Assembly (NCBI GenBank): GCA_029203145.1
Contig: CP119309.1
Location: forward strand, 893,001-957,000
Length of the DNA stretch: 64,000 nt
Reading direction: 5' to 3'
Source: Candidatus Brevundimonas phytovorans
GTDB lineage: Bacteria > Pseudomonadota > Alphaproteobacteria > Caulobacterales > Caulobacteraceae
Positions 24,406 through 32,677 of the stretch are shown in pieces. Made by a program: the position numbers and the translations under genes. Below the pieces are notes generated by a model. It had not been told where the DNA came from, made no database searches, and worked only from the letters and a program-made list of their open reading frames with translations. Position 1 is the first letter of the stretch. Each line of letters starts with the position of its first letter.

Positions 24406-24972
24406 ATGACGACCGCCAGCTGCACCGCCTTTGCCGGAAATCGCCTGATCGCTTCGGGCCCCCTGTCTGCTGTCTTGGCGGCTGTGAAGGCGGCGCATGA
24501 CGCGGGCGAGCCGGTGCTGATCTTTGACGACGCCGACGCCCGGCCGGTGGAGTTCGACCTGCGCGGCGATCTGGCCGACGTCATGGCGCGGTTGCCGTCG
24601 CAGCCTGTCGAGAAGCGCGGTCCTGGGCGGCCCAGGCTGGGGGTGACGGCGCGCGAAGTGACCCTGTTGCCGCGGCACTGGGACTGGTTGGCGGCGCAGC
24701 CGGGCGGGGCGTCGGTGGCGTTGCGGAAGCTGGTCGAGAACGCCCTGCGCGAGGCCGAGGGGCCGGACCGCGTGCGCCGCATCCGCGAGGCCGCCTATCG
24801 CTTCATGACAGCCTTGGCAGGGGATCAGCCCGGCTATGAGGAGGCGACACGGATGCTGTTCGCCGGCGACGGGACCGCCTTTGACGAGGCGATCCAGAAC
24901 TGGCCGACGGACGTGCGCGACTATGCGCGTCGATTGGCCGAGGGCGGCTGGAACAACGGCCAAGGTCGATAA
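24406..24972 (+). CDS. DUF2239-family protein
   Basis: The 188-residue protein matches DUF2239. It opens TAFAGNRLIASGPL, has VLIFDDADARPVEFDLRG, then an AT-hook-like KRGPGRPRLGVTAREVTLL. The helical C-terminal half contains SVALRKLVENALREA and FDEAIQNWP. The function of the family is unknown. The GRP core and following helices suggest a nucleic-acid link, but this is inference. GGAG precedes the ATG by about seven bases. It stands alone behind a striking inverted repeat. Confidence 0.85.
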   Translation: MTTASCTAFAGNRLIASGPLSAVLAAVKAAHDAGEPVLIFDDADARPVEFDLRGDLADVMARLPSQPVEKRGPGRPRLGVTAREVTLLPRHWDWLAAQPGGASVALRKLVENALREAEGPDRVRRIREAAYRFMTALAGDQPGYEEATRMLFAGDGTAFDEAIQNWPTDVRDYARRLAEGGWNNGQGR

Positions 24973-24990
24973 GGCGCCGGCCGAAAGCCC

Positions 24991-26427
24991 TTAGCTGGGG
25001 CGGATGACCATGCAGGTGACACGACGCTCGCCCAGGGCTTCGCAGGCGGCCTGAGCGGCGGCTTCAGTCATGCCGGTGAAGCGCGAACGATACCAGCCGT
25101 CGGCGTTCTGAACGTCGCGCTGGGCTGAGGTGAACTGGGTGCTGAAGCGGCGGCTGACATCGTTCAGCCAGTTGCGAGCGACGGCTTCATCGCGGAAGGC
25201 GCCGACCTGAACGGTCCAGCGGCCAGCGGGCGCGCGGGCGGCTTCGCGTGTCGGCGTGCGCGCGGGCGCGGCGGCGCGGCGGTTGCTCGATGCGGCGCCG
25301 CCGTTCAGCGAGGCGGTCAGGGTTTCCGGCGTGCGCGCGGCCTCGGCGCGCTGGACCGGCGCGGGGGTGCGGGGAGCCGCGGCGCGCGCCGAGGGCGGCG
25401 GCGTGACCTGGGTCGGCAGGGCGGCGGGCGGGGGACCGGCGACATAGGCCACGGCGGTCGCGCCGACGCCTTCGCCATCCTCGTCCGAGGCCGAGGCGTA
25501 TTCGACCGGCGGATTGGGATCAGCGCTGATGCCGTATCCGCGCTGTTCGAAGAAGGTCTGGGCCACCTGGATGCGTTCGCCCTGGCTGCGGCGGCGCTGG
25601 ACTTCGAAGCCGGTGTCCATCAGTTCGGCCACGTGGGCGTTGCGGCTGGCGGTCGAGCGCCCGCCCATGACGATGGTGATGATCCGCTTGCCGTCGCGCA
25701 CCGAGGAGGCGGCGAGGTTGTAGCCCGAGGCGTTGGTGAAGCCGGTCTTGATGCCGTCATAGCCGCGTCCGGTGGCCAGCAGACCATTGGTGTTCCGGTA
25801 ATCGCGACCGTTGAAATACCATTCGTGCAAGCCGAGGTAGCGATAATACTGCGGATAGTCGCGCATCACCGCGCGGCTCAGGATCGACAGGTCGCGGGCG
25901 GTGGTCGCCTGCCGCGTGTCGGGCAGGCCGTTGGCGGTGGTGAACCGGGTGTGGTCCATACCCAATTCCTTGGCCTTGGCGGTCATCCGGGCGGTGAATT
26001 GCGCTTCCGAGCCGCCGATGTGCTCGGCCAGAACCACGGCCATGTCGTTGGCGCTGCGGACGGCCGTGGCGCGCATGGCGTCGTCGAGGCTGATCGACTG
26101 ACCGGCGGCCAGACCCAGTTTGGACGGCGGCTGCGAGGCGGCGCGCGGCGAGACGGTTAGGGTGTCGGTCAGCTTGACCTTGCCGGATTCCAGCGCCTCG
26201 AACGTCAGGTAGAGGGTCATCACCTTGGTGATCGAGGCGGGATAGCGCCGGGCGTCGGCGAAGCGCGAGAACAGCACCTCGCCCGAAGCAGCGTCGACCA
26301 CAATGGAGGCGTAGCGCGAATTATCGGCAGACTGGGCCACGGGCGGCGGCGCGCCGAGCGCGGGCGTCAGGACAAGGCCCCCCAGAACCAGGGCGGCCAG
26401 GAAGCGACGGCGGAATGCAGCGTTCAT
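24991..26427 (-). CDS. D-alanyl-D-alanine carboxypeptidase with C-terminal SPOR domain
   Basis: The 478-residue exported protein has a signal peptide ending near PALGA. The PBP5-type S11 peptidase domain follows: SITK with S65 and K68, the SAN motif in VRSANDMAV, and KTG in GIKTGFTNASGYN. A low-complexity Ala/Pro/Arg linker (about residues 310-395) leads to a SPOR domain at the end (WTVQVGAFRDEAVARNWL to VTCMVIRPS). The enzyme trims pentapeptides, and SPOR binds denuded septal glycan, so it probably acts at the division site. Start ATG 26427 is taken instead of the TTG two codons upstream. Confidence 0.93.
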   Translation of the reverse strand: MNAAFRRRFLAALVLGGLVLTPALGAPPPVAQSADNSRYASIVVDAASGEVLFSRFADARRYPASITKVMTLYLTFEALESGKVKLTDTLTVSPRAASQPPSKLGLAAGQSISLDDAMRATAVRSANDMAVVLAEHIGGSEAQFTARMTAKAKELGMDHTRFTTANGLPDTRQATTARDLSILSRAVMRDYPQYYRYLGLHEWYFNGRDYRNTNGLLATGRGYDGIKTGFTNASGYNLAASSVRDGKRIITIVMGGRSTASRNAHVAELMDTGFEVQRRRSQGERIQVAQTFFEQRGYGISADPNPPVEYASASDEDGEGVGATAVAYVAGPPPAALPTQVTPPPSARAAAPRTPAPVQRAEAARTPETLTASLNGGAASSNRRAAAPARTPTREAARAPAGRWTVQVGAFRDEAVARNWLNDVSRRFSTQFTSAQRDVQNADGWYRSRFTGMTEAAAQAACEALGERRVTCMVIRPS

Positions 26428-26604
26428 GGTCAATCTACTAGCCTTGTCACTGTGGCGCGAAGACGACCCCGATCATCGCGCTTTACAAAAGCTAACATCG
26501 GCCGCGTGGGTTTCGAGAGGGTTAACAAGCCGTCAACGGAGTTGTGATCGGCGTGGCCATAGGGAGGTGGTCGACCTCTCTATGTTGCGTCGCACAATTT
26601 TCAC

Positions 26605-26633
26605 TTGAAGTCTTTTCGCACTTGCACCATATG
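26605..26633 (+). promoter_or_regulatory. Phasin promoter
   Basis: TTGAAG (26605-26610) and CATATG (26628-26633) are spaced by 17 bases and precede the phasin ATG by about 60 bases. Just upstream, TTGCGTCGCACAA (26585-26597) has a TGCG/CGCA dyad that resembles PhaR-type TTGC...GCAA sites. Both are visual calls. Confidence 0.4.
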
Positions 26634-26693
26634 ACCCCTGTCGCAATGAACGCCGTTCGTCGCGAGACCCTTTATCGCTTCAGGAGAGTCCCA

Positions 26694-27164
26694 ATGGCCG
26701 ACGCCGCCGAGACTGTTAAGAAGACCGTTGAACAGACGACCGCCAAGGCCAAGGCCCAGGCAGAGAATATTCAAGCTGCGGGCGCCAAGGCCTTCCGCGA
26801 AGGCGTGGACAAGTCCGTCGCCTCGCTGACCGAGCTGAACGCGCACGGCAAGAAGAACCTCGAAGCCGTCGTCGAGTCGGCCGCCGCCGCCCAGAAGGGC
26901 GCCGAGGCCCTGTCGCAAGAGACGCTCGCCTTCTCGAAGAAGAGCTGGGAAGACGGCGTCGCCGCCGCCCAGTCGCTGAGCCAGGCGCGTTCGGTGCAGG
27001 AACTGGTCGAACTGCAGACCTCGTGGGCCAAGTCGGCCGCCGAGGCCTATCTGGCCCAGTTCGGCAAGGCGACCGAGATCTTCACCGCCTCGGTGAAGGA
27101 CAGCTTCAAGCCGATCAACGAGCGCGTCACCGCGACCGTCGAGAGCTTCCAGGCCGCCCGCTAA
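26694..27164 (+). CDS. Phasin-family protein
   Basis: The 156-residue, highly helical, Ala/Lys/Glu-rich protein matches the phasin 2 family. The N-terminal VKKTVEQTTAKAKAQAENIQ gives an amphipathic helix, and the core has LTELNAHGKKNLEAVVESA and VQELVELQTSWAKSAAEAYLAQ. Phasins coat polyhydroxyalkanoate granules, though some family members have other roles. No PHA synthase is in the window. CAGGAGAG stands a few bases before the ATG at 26694. A strong terminator follows. Codon use is strongly biased to C-ending codons, in keeping with high expression. Confidence 0.92.
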   Translation: MADAAETVKKTVEQTTAKAKAQAENIQAAGAKAFREGVDKSVASLTELNAHGKKNLEAVVESAAAAQKGAEALSQETLAFSKKSWEDGVAAAQSLSQARSVQELVELQTSWAKSAAEAYLAQFGKATEIFTASVKDSFKPINERVTATVESFQAAR

Positions 27165-27196
27165 GCGATCTGAACCTTCAGTAGCGTACAATCAGG

Positions 27197-27223
27197 CCCT
27201 GGCGGAAACGCCGGGGTCTTTTT
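27197..27223 (+). terminator. Intrinsic terminator after phasin gene
   Basis: CCCTGGCG-GAAA-CGCCGGGG forms an eight-base stem with a stable GAAA tetraloop, followed by TCTTTTT. Confidence 0.85.
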
Positions 27224-27234
27224 GCGTCCGGGGT

Positions 27235-27738
27235 TCAGTGCGCCTCATTCGATACGGCGGCGTGGTCGATGCTGAAGGCGCGAGCCAGACGCCAGCGGCC
27301 GTCCTCCAGTCGCCACAGCATGGAGAAGCGGGCGCGGCCGACCAGGGTTTCCGGCCCGTCGCCCTGACGCTCATAGAAGAGGTGGCTGGCCTCCTCGACG
27401 GCGCCGACGCCGGGGATGGCGTAAACCTTCATCGTGCCGGGCACGAGTTCGCGACGCGAGCGCCAGGCGTCGGGCGCCTTTCTTGCTTCGCAGCCCTTGG
27501 CGTAGTCCGCGACGAAGGCGGTCCGTGTCGCCGTCAGCCCGCCTCGGTCGTGGTAGAACTCGAGATCGTCCGTCACCAGATCGGCCAAGGCGTCTGGATC
27601 GCAACGGTCGAACATGGTGGTGAACAGGGCCGCGTCGCGCTCGGCGATGATGGGGGCCAGCCTCGCCTCATCCGGGATCACGACCGCAGGGGCGGTTGTC
27701 TGGATCAGTGCGGCGATAAGTCCGGCGATCAGGGTCAT
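27235..27738 (-). CDS. DUF4440/NTF2-like exported protein
   Basis: The 167-residue protein has a signal peptide (LIAGLIAALIQTTAPAVV). A single cone-shaped NTF2-like domain follows, with PIIAERDAALFTTMFDRCDPDAL, DLVTDDLEFYHDRGGLTATR and the C-terminal SMLWRLEDGRWRLARAFSID. DUF4440 members range from ketosteroid-isomerase-like enzymes to scaffolds, and no catalytic residues can be assigned with confidence. It is convergent with the phasin gene and divergent from clpS. Confidence 0.8.
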   Translation of the reverse strand: MTLIAGLIAALIQTTAPAVVIPDEARLAPIIAERDAALFTTMFDRCDPDALADLVTDDLEFYHDRGGLTATRTAFVADYAKGCEARKAPDAWRSRRELVPGTMKVYAIPGVGAVEEASHLFYERQGDGPETLVGRARFSMLWRLEDGRWRLARAFSIDHAAVSNEAH

Positions 27739-27911
27739 GGAGGCGTCCAGCAGCGGCGAAACCGAGGTGCATTGGTGCGGCGGCCCGCAGCCGATGTCCC
27801 GTGAATCTTTGTTTAGCTGGGCCGCTCACGAAGGCTGTGACTGGACGCCCCTACAAATCAGGCCATCATTGCCTATCTGAGCTATCGACTCCCCCCGAAG
27901 ACGGACAACGA

Positions 27912-28241
27912 ATGCCTACGAGACGGCCAGGTGAACAAGGCGGAGGCGGTGGCGCCGCCGTCGTCACCGAAACAAAGCCGAAGCTTCAGCGGCCCTCGCT
28001 CTATCGAGTGCTGATCCTGAATGACGACTACACGCCGATGGAGTTCGTCATCTATGTGCTGGAGCGGTTCTTCCAGAAGAGCCGCGAAGACGCGACCCGC
28101 ATCATGCTGCATGTGCACCAGCATGGCGTCGGGGTGTGCGGCGTCTTCACCTACGAAGTGGCCGAGACCAAGGTCGCCCAGGTGGTCGAGACGGCGCGCC
28201 GTCACCAGCATCCTCTGCAATGCACGATGGAAAAAGACTGA
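27912..28241 (+). CDS. clpS: ATP-dependent Clp protease adaptor
   Basis: The 109-residue adaptor has a flexible Gly-rich N-terminus, then LYRVLILNDDYTPMEFVIYVL with the conserved NDD-Y-TPMEFV site that binds N-degron substrates. FFQKSREDATRIMLHVHQHG and CTMEKD at the end complete the fold. ClpS delivers N-end-rule substrates to ClpAP. The ATG at 27912 is used; a much longer upstream frame lacks family similarity. clpA starts 13 bases after the stop, so the two act together. Confidence 0.95.
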   Translation: MPTRRPGEQGGGGGAAVVTETKPKLQRPSLYRVLILNDDYTPMEFVIYVLERFFQKSREDATRIMLHVHQHGVGVCGVFTYEVAETKVAQVVETARRHQHPLQCTMEKD

Positions 28242-28254
28242 GAGGATCCTTCCC

Positions 28255-30555
28255 ATGCCCTCCTTTTCTCGTCCTCTCGAAGAGACCCTGCACCGCGCGG
28301 TCAGCTATGCGAACGAGCGTCGGCACGAGTACGCCACGCTTGAACACCTGCTGCTGGCCCTGATCGACGACACGGATGCGTCGGCGGTCATGACGGCCTG
28401 CAATGTGGATCTCGCTGCGCTGAAAACCGCGCTGACCCTCTATGTCGACAACGACCTGGCCGCCCTGGCCACGGCCGACGGCGACGACGCCAAGCCGACG
28501 GCGGGCTTCCAGCGCGTGATCCAGCGCGCGGTCATCCATGTCCAGTCGTCGGGCCGCGAAGAGGTGACGGGCGCCAATGTCCTGGTCGCCATCTTCTCGG
28601 AGCGCGAAAGCCACGCCGCCTACTTCCTGCAAGAGCAGGACATGACCCGCTATGACGCGGTCAACTTCATCGCCCACGGCATCGCCAAGAAGCCGGGCGC
28701 GACCGAGACCCGTCCCGCCAAGGGCTCGCCCGAAGAGGCGGAGGACGCCGCCGCCGTCAAATCCGGTGGAGAGGCGCTGGAAGCCTATTGCATCGACCTG
28801 AACGAGAAGGCCCGCAAGGGCAAGATCGACCCCCTGATCGGCCGTCATGCCGAGGTCGAACGCTCGATCCAGATCCTGTGCCGCCGGACCAAGAACAACC
28901 CTCTGCTGGTCGGCGACCCCGGCGTCGGCAAGACGGCCATCGCCGAGGGCCTGGCCCGCAAGATCGTCAACGGCGAGGTGCCCGACGTTCTGAAGGACGC
29001 CACCATCTACTCGCTCGACATGGGGGCGCTGCTGGCCGGCACCCGCTATCGCGGCGACTTCGAGGAGCGGCTGAAACAGGTCGTCAAGGAACTGGAGACG
29101 CACGAGAACGCGGTCCTGTTCATCGACGAAATCCACACGGTGATCGGCGCCGGGGCCACGTCGGGGGGAGCGATGGACGCCTCCAACCTGCTGAAGCCGG
29201 CCCTGGCCTCGGGCAGCCTGCGCTGCATGGGCTCGACCACCTACAAGGAGTATCGCCAGCACTTCGAGAAGGACCGCGCCCTGGTGCGTCGTTTCCAGAA
29301 GATCGACGTCAACGAGCCGACGATCGAGGATACGGTGAAGATCCTCAAGGGTCTGAAGACGACCTACGAGACCCACCACAAGCTGCGCTACACCGACGCC
29401 GCCATCCGCACGGCGGTCGACCTGTCGGCGCGCTACATCACCGACCGCAAGCTGCCGGACAAGGCCATCGACGTGATCGACGAGGCGGGGGCGTCGCAGA
29501 TGCTGCTGTCAGAATCCAAGCGCAAGAAGGTCATCGGTCAGAAGGAGGTCGAAGCCGTTATCGCCAAGATGGCCCGCATCCCGCCGAAGTCGGTCTCGAA
29601 GTCGGACACGGAATCCCTGCGCGAGCTGGAATCCGATCTGAAGCGGACGGTCTATGGCCAGGAACAGGCCATCGATCAGGTCTCCTCGGCGATGAAGCTG
29701 GCGCGGGCGGGTTTGCGAGATCCGAACAAGCCCATCGGCGCCTTCCTGTTTAGCGGCCCGACGGGCGTCGGCAAGACCGAGGTGGCCAAGCAACTCGCCG
29801 CCACGCTCGGCATTGAGATGCAGCGCTTCGACATGTCGGAATACATGGAGCGTCACACGGTCAGCCGGCTGATCGGCGCCCCTCCGGGCTATGTCGGCCA
29901 TGACCAGGGCGGGCTGCTGACTGACGCCGTTGATCAGCATCCGCACTCGGTGGTGCTGCTGGACGAGATCGAGAAGGCCCACCCCGACGTCTACAACATC
30001 CTGCTGCAGGTGATGGACAACGGCGTCCTGACCGACGCCATCGGCAAGAAGGTCGATTTCAGGAACGTCATCCTGATCATGACCACCAACGCCGGGGCCG
30101 CCGACAATGCCCGCGCCTCCATCGGCTTTGGCCGGGGCAAGGTCGAGGGCGAGGACGACAAGGCCATCCAGCGTCTGTTCGCGCCGGAGTTCCGCAATCG
30201 TCTGGACGCCATCGTGGCCTTCAAACCGCTGGGCGCCGAGACGATCCGCTCGGTGGTGACGAAGTTCGTGATGCAACTGGAGGCCCAGCTGGCGGATCGC
30301 AACATCACCATCGAACTGACGGACGAAGCCACCGACTGGCTGGCCAAGAACGGCTTCGACGAACTGTATGGCGCACGGCCTCTGGCCCGCGTCATTCAGG
30401 AACACATCAAGAAGCCGCTGGCCGACGACATCCTGTTCGGTCGCCTGACCCGCGGTGGACACGTCAAGGTCGAGCTGAAGGACGGCAAGATCGCCTTCGA
30501 CATCACCCCCGCCAAGGGCGCGGCGGTGAAGGAGGAGGAAGAGGAAACGGCCTGA
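28255..30555 (+). CDS. clpA: ATP-dependent Clp protease ATP-binding subunit ClpA
   Basis: The 766-residue AAA+ unfoldase has a Clp N-domain (HRAVSYANERRHEYATLEHLL). The first ATPase module has Walker A GDPGVGKT and Walker B VLFIDEIHT. The second has GPTGVGKT and VVLLDEIEKAHPD, and the D2-small domain contains the FGxLTRGGHV region. It lacks the middle coiled coil of ClpB, which fixes it as ClpA. It unfolds substrates for ClpP. GAGAGGA precedes the ATG. The tail is very acidic (KEEEEETA). ClpP is elsewhere. A strong terminator follows. Confidence 0.97.
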   Translation: MPSFSRPLEETLHRAVSYANERRHEYATLEHLLLALIDDTDASAVMTACNVDLAALKTALTLYVDNDLAALATADGDDAKPTAGFQRVIQRAVIHVQSSGREEVTGANVLVAIFSERESHAAYFLQEQDMTRYDAVNFIAHGIAKKPGATETRPAKGSPEEAEDAAAVKSGGEALEAYCIDLNEKARKGKIDPLIGRHAEVERSIQILCRRTKNNPLLVGDPGVGKTAIAEGLARKIVNGEVPDVLKDATIYSLDMGALLAGTRYRGDFEERLKQVVKELETHENAVLFIDEIHTVIGAGATSGGAMDASNLLKPALASGSLRCMGSTTYKEYRQHFEKDRALVRRFQKIDVNEPTIEDTVKILKGLKTTYETHHKLRYTDAAIRTAVDLSARYITDRKLPDKAIDVIDEAGASQMLLSESKRKKVIGQKEVEAVIAKMARIPPKSVSKSDTESLRELESDLKRTVYGQEQAIDQVSSAMKLARAGLRDPNKPIGAFLFSGPTGVGKTEVAKQLAATLGIEMQRFDMSEYMERHTVSRLIGAPPGYVGHDQGGLLTDAVDQHPHSVVLLDEIEKAHPDVYNILLQVMDNGVLTDAIGKKVDFRNVILIMTTNAGAADNARASIGFGRGKVEGEDDKAIQRLFAPEFRNRLDAIVAFKPLGAETIRSVVTKFVMQLEAQLADRNITIELTDEATDWLAKNGFDELYGARPLARVIQEHIKKPLADDILFGRLTRGGHVKVELKDGKIAFDITPAKGAAVKEEEEETA

Positions 30556-30575
30556 TTTTGATCAGGCCCAATGAG

Positions 30576-30607
30576 AAAGGCCCGGGCATAGCGCCCGGGC
30601 CTTTTTT
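30576..30607. terminator. Intrinsic terminator after clpA
   Basis: AAAGGCCCGGGC and GCCCGGGCCTTTTTT form a nine-base GC stem with A and T tracts on each side. It can also serve the convergent csbD-like gene. Confidence 0.9.
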
Positions 30608-30627
30608 GTTCGCCTTGGGTACGGCTT

Positions 30628-30933
30628 TTAGCGGCGACGACCCAGAGCGCCCAACAGCATGGCCGCGCCGGCGATGATGCCGGTGGTCAGCAGAGGTTTG
30701 CGGCGGGCGAAGTCTAGACCCTTGCGGGCCGGGTCGCGCAGGTCTGCGGGGGCCTTGTCGACCATGCCGTCCAGGCCGTCGATGACACGGCCGTAGGCGT
30801 CGAGCGCCTTGCCCTTGACCTCGTTCAGCTTGCCTTCGACTTGCAGCTTGCTGTCGCCGGTCAGGCGGCCGAGGCCATTCTGGGCCTTACCCTGCAGTTC
30901 CGTCGCGACGCCTTCGATACGTTGATCGGTCAT
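30628..30933 (-). CDS. CsbD-like stress protein with C-terminal membrane helix
   Basis: The 101-residue protein has an N-terminal CsbD-like part: RIEGVATELQGKAQNGLGRLTGDSKLQ and VEGKLNEVKGKALDAYGRV. A Pro/Asp linker and one hydrophobic segment, LLTTGIIAGAAMLLGALG, follow before an RRR end. CsbD proteins are general-stress induced and of unknown mechanism. The membrane tail makes this a hybrid of CsbD and ElaB/YqjD-like layouts. Upstream, the 11-mer CGCAGCAAGTT (also in the pckA palindrome) forms CAAGTT-N6-AACTTG at 30988-31005. Confidence 0.82.
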   Translation of the reverse strand: MTDQRIEGVATELQGKAQNGLGRLTGDSKLQVEGKLNEVKGKALDAYGRVIDGLDGMVDKAPADLRDPARKGLDFARRKPLLTTGIIAGAAMLLGALGRRR

Positions 30934-30982
30934 GGTGATCCCTGGATGTGAGGAGGAGACTCACAAAGGAAGCGTATTGCGA

Positions 30983-31005
30983 CGCAGCAAGTTCCGTTGA
31001 ACTTG
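30983..31005. promoter_or_regulatory. Inverted repeat CAAGTT-N6-AACTTG upstream of csbD-like gene
   Basis: CAAGTT (30988-30993) and AACTTG (31000-31005) are perfect inverted arms. The sequence CGCAGCAAGTT at 30983-30993 is identical to the right arm of the pckA-region palindrome. It lies about 50 bases before the csbD-like start. A shared regulator is an inference. Confidence 0.4.
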
Positions 31006-31021
31006 GCGATGCGACGACCTG

Positions 31022-32167
31022 TCAGCGAGCGCGATAGGGCGAGAGGTCCGCCGTCATCGCCGCCATCTCGGCCTCGACCGCCGGGCGTTCGTTGTCGAGG
31101 TAGCGGGCGACGGGGTCACGCAGCGCTGGGTCGGCGATCCAGTGGGCGGAATAGACCGGGGAGGGCAGGTAGCCGCGCGCGATCTTGTGCTCGCCCTGGG
31201 CGCCCGCCTCGACGCGGGACAGGCCGCGTGCAATGGCGAAGTCGATGGCCTGATAATAGCAGAGCTCGAAATGGAGGAACGGGACCTCCTCCAGCGCGCC
31301 CCACTGACGGCCATAGAGGGCATCGCGGCCAATGAAGTTCAGGGCGCCGGCGATGGGCGTGCCGTCCCTGAATGCCATGACCAGGGCGATCCGGTCGGCC
31401 ATGGTCGCGCCGACGCGGGCGAAGAAGTCGCGCGTCAGGTAGGGGCGGCCCCATTTGCGGTCGCCGGTGTCCATATAGAAGGCGAAGAAGGCGTCCCAGT
31501 GGGCCTCGGTGATGTCGGCGCCGGTCAGGACGCGAATGTCGAGCCCGGCCTGGGCGTCGCGCCGTTCGCGCCGGATGGTCTTCCTCCGATTGGACGACAG
31601 GGCGGCCAGGAAGTCGTCGAAGCTCTGATAGCCGTCGTTGCGCCAGATGAACTGGATGTCGCGGCGGGGCAGCAGGCCCGCCTCGCTCATGGCGCGCCAT
31701 TCCGGCTCGTTCGGGAAGTTGACGTGCAGGGACGAGACGCCGAGGCGCTCGACCAGGGTCAGCGCGCCTTGCAGCAGGGCCTCGCGCACGGTCGCGGCGT
31801 CGGTGTCAGGCGCGTTCAGAAAGCGCGGTCCGGTCGCAGGCGTAAAGGGCACGGCGCCCAGAAGCTTGGGGTAGTAGCGCCCGCCGGCGCGCTGCCAGGC
31901 GTCAGCCCAGCTGTGGTCAAAGACGTATTCGCCCTGACTGTGCCCCTTTAGATAGAGGGGCATGACGCCGATCACGGCCCCGTCTTCGTCGTGCAGGGAC
32001 AGGTGGCGCGCCGCCCAGCCCTGGGACGGGACGGCGCTGCCGGACGCCTCGCAGGCGTGCAGGAAGTCGTAGGAGACGAAGGGATCGCCGGTCGGGGCCG
32101 CGCAGGCGTCCCACGCCTCCCGACCTATCGAGGCGATCCCGTCGTTGACCTGAAGCGTGAAGCTCAC
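31022..32167 (-). CDS. COG3146 GNAT/FemAB-like protein (peptidoglycan biosynthesis/recognition family)
   Basis: The 381-residue soluble protein belongs to the DUF482/COG3146 group with a FemAB-like double acetyltransferase fold. Visible blocks are FVSYDFLHACEASGSA, the VFDHSWADAWQRAG pattern and FPNEPEWRAM. SSNRRKTIRRERR and the C-terminal GAQGEHKIARGYLPSPVYSAHW then follow. The substrate is unknown; cell-wall or lipid amines are guesses from the family name. The start is GTG at 32167, overlapping the RidA stop by four bases, so it is coupled to that gene. The longer frame upstream is only a shadow of RidA. Confidence 0.88.
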   Translation of the reverse strand: MSFTLQVNDGIASIGREAWDACAAPTGDPFVSYDFLHACEASGSAVPSQGWAARHLSLHDEDGAVIGVMPLYLKGHSQGEYVFDHSWADAWQRAGGRYYPKLLGAVPFTPATGPRFLNAPDTDAATVREALLQGALTLVERLGVSSLHVNFPNEPEWRAMSEAGLLPRRDIQFIWRNDGYQSFDDFLAALSSNRRKTIRRERRDAQAGLDIRVLTGADITEAHWDAFFAFYMDTGDRKWGRPYLTRDFFARVGATMADRIALVMAFRDGTPIAGALNFIGRDALYGRQWGALEEVPFLHFELCYYQAIDFAIARGLSRVEAGAQGEHKIARGYLPSPVYSAHWIADPALRDPVARYLDNERPAVEAEMAAMTADLSPYRAR

Positions 32168-32622
32168 TTCACCTCGATGATGGCGTCGATTTCCACGGCG
32201 AAGCCGAGCGGCAGCTTGTAGACGCCGACGGCCGAACGGGCGTGCTTGCCCGCGTCGCCGAAGACCTGGACCATCAGGTCCGAGCAGCCGTTGATGACGG
32301 CCGGGATGGCGATGAAGTCCGGGCCGGCCTGGACGAAGCCGCCCAGCTTGACGATGCGGACGACGCGGTCCAGGTCGCCGTCGACGGCGGCGTTGATCTG
32401 GGCCAGCAGGTTGATGCCGCACAGGCGGGCGGCCTCGGCGGCCTGTTCCGGGGTCACGTCGACGCCGACGGTGCCCTTGATGCCGCCGTTGGCGTCGTTC
32501 GACAGCTGGCCCGAGATCAGGACCTGGTTGCCCGACTGGACATAGGAGACGTAGCTGGCGACCGGCTTGGCGGGCTCAGGCAGGGTGATGCCGAGTTCGG
32601 CGATGCGGGCGTGGATGCTCAT
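32164..32622 (-). CDS. RidA/YjgF-family protein (YjgH-type)
   Basis: The 152-residue protein belongs to the RidA superfamily, with VQSGNQVLISGQLSND at residues 29-44, AARLCGINLLAQINAAVDGDLDRVVRIVKL, and AVGVYKLPLGFAVEIDAIIEV at the end. The longer length and GVYKLPLG, which keeps no Arg at the RidA catalytic position, place it in a non-archetypal subgroup. Enamine deaminase activity is therefore not assured. Coupling to the COG3146 gene is seen in many alphaproteobacteria. Confidence 0.88.
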   Translation of the reverse strand: MSIHARIAELGITLPEPAKPVASYVSYVQSGNQVLISGQLSNDANGGIKGTVGVDVTPEQAAEAARLCGINLLAQINAAVDGDLDRVVRIVKLGGFVQAGPDFIAIPAVINGCSDLMVQVFGDAGKHARSAVGVYKLPLGFAVEIDAIIEVK

Positions 32623-32677
32623 GTCGGAGACTCCGTTGAGGGGTTCGGGCGGGGTGTAGCGCGCCGGGCGGTCCGCG

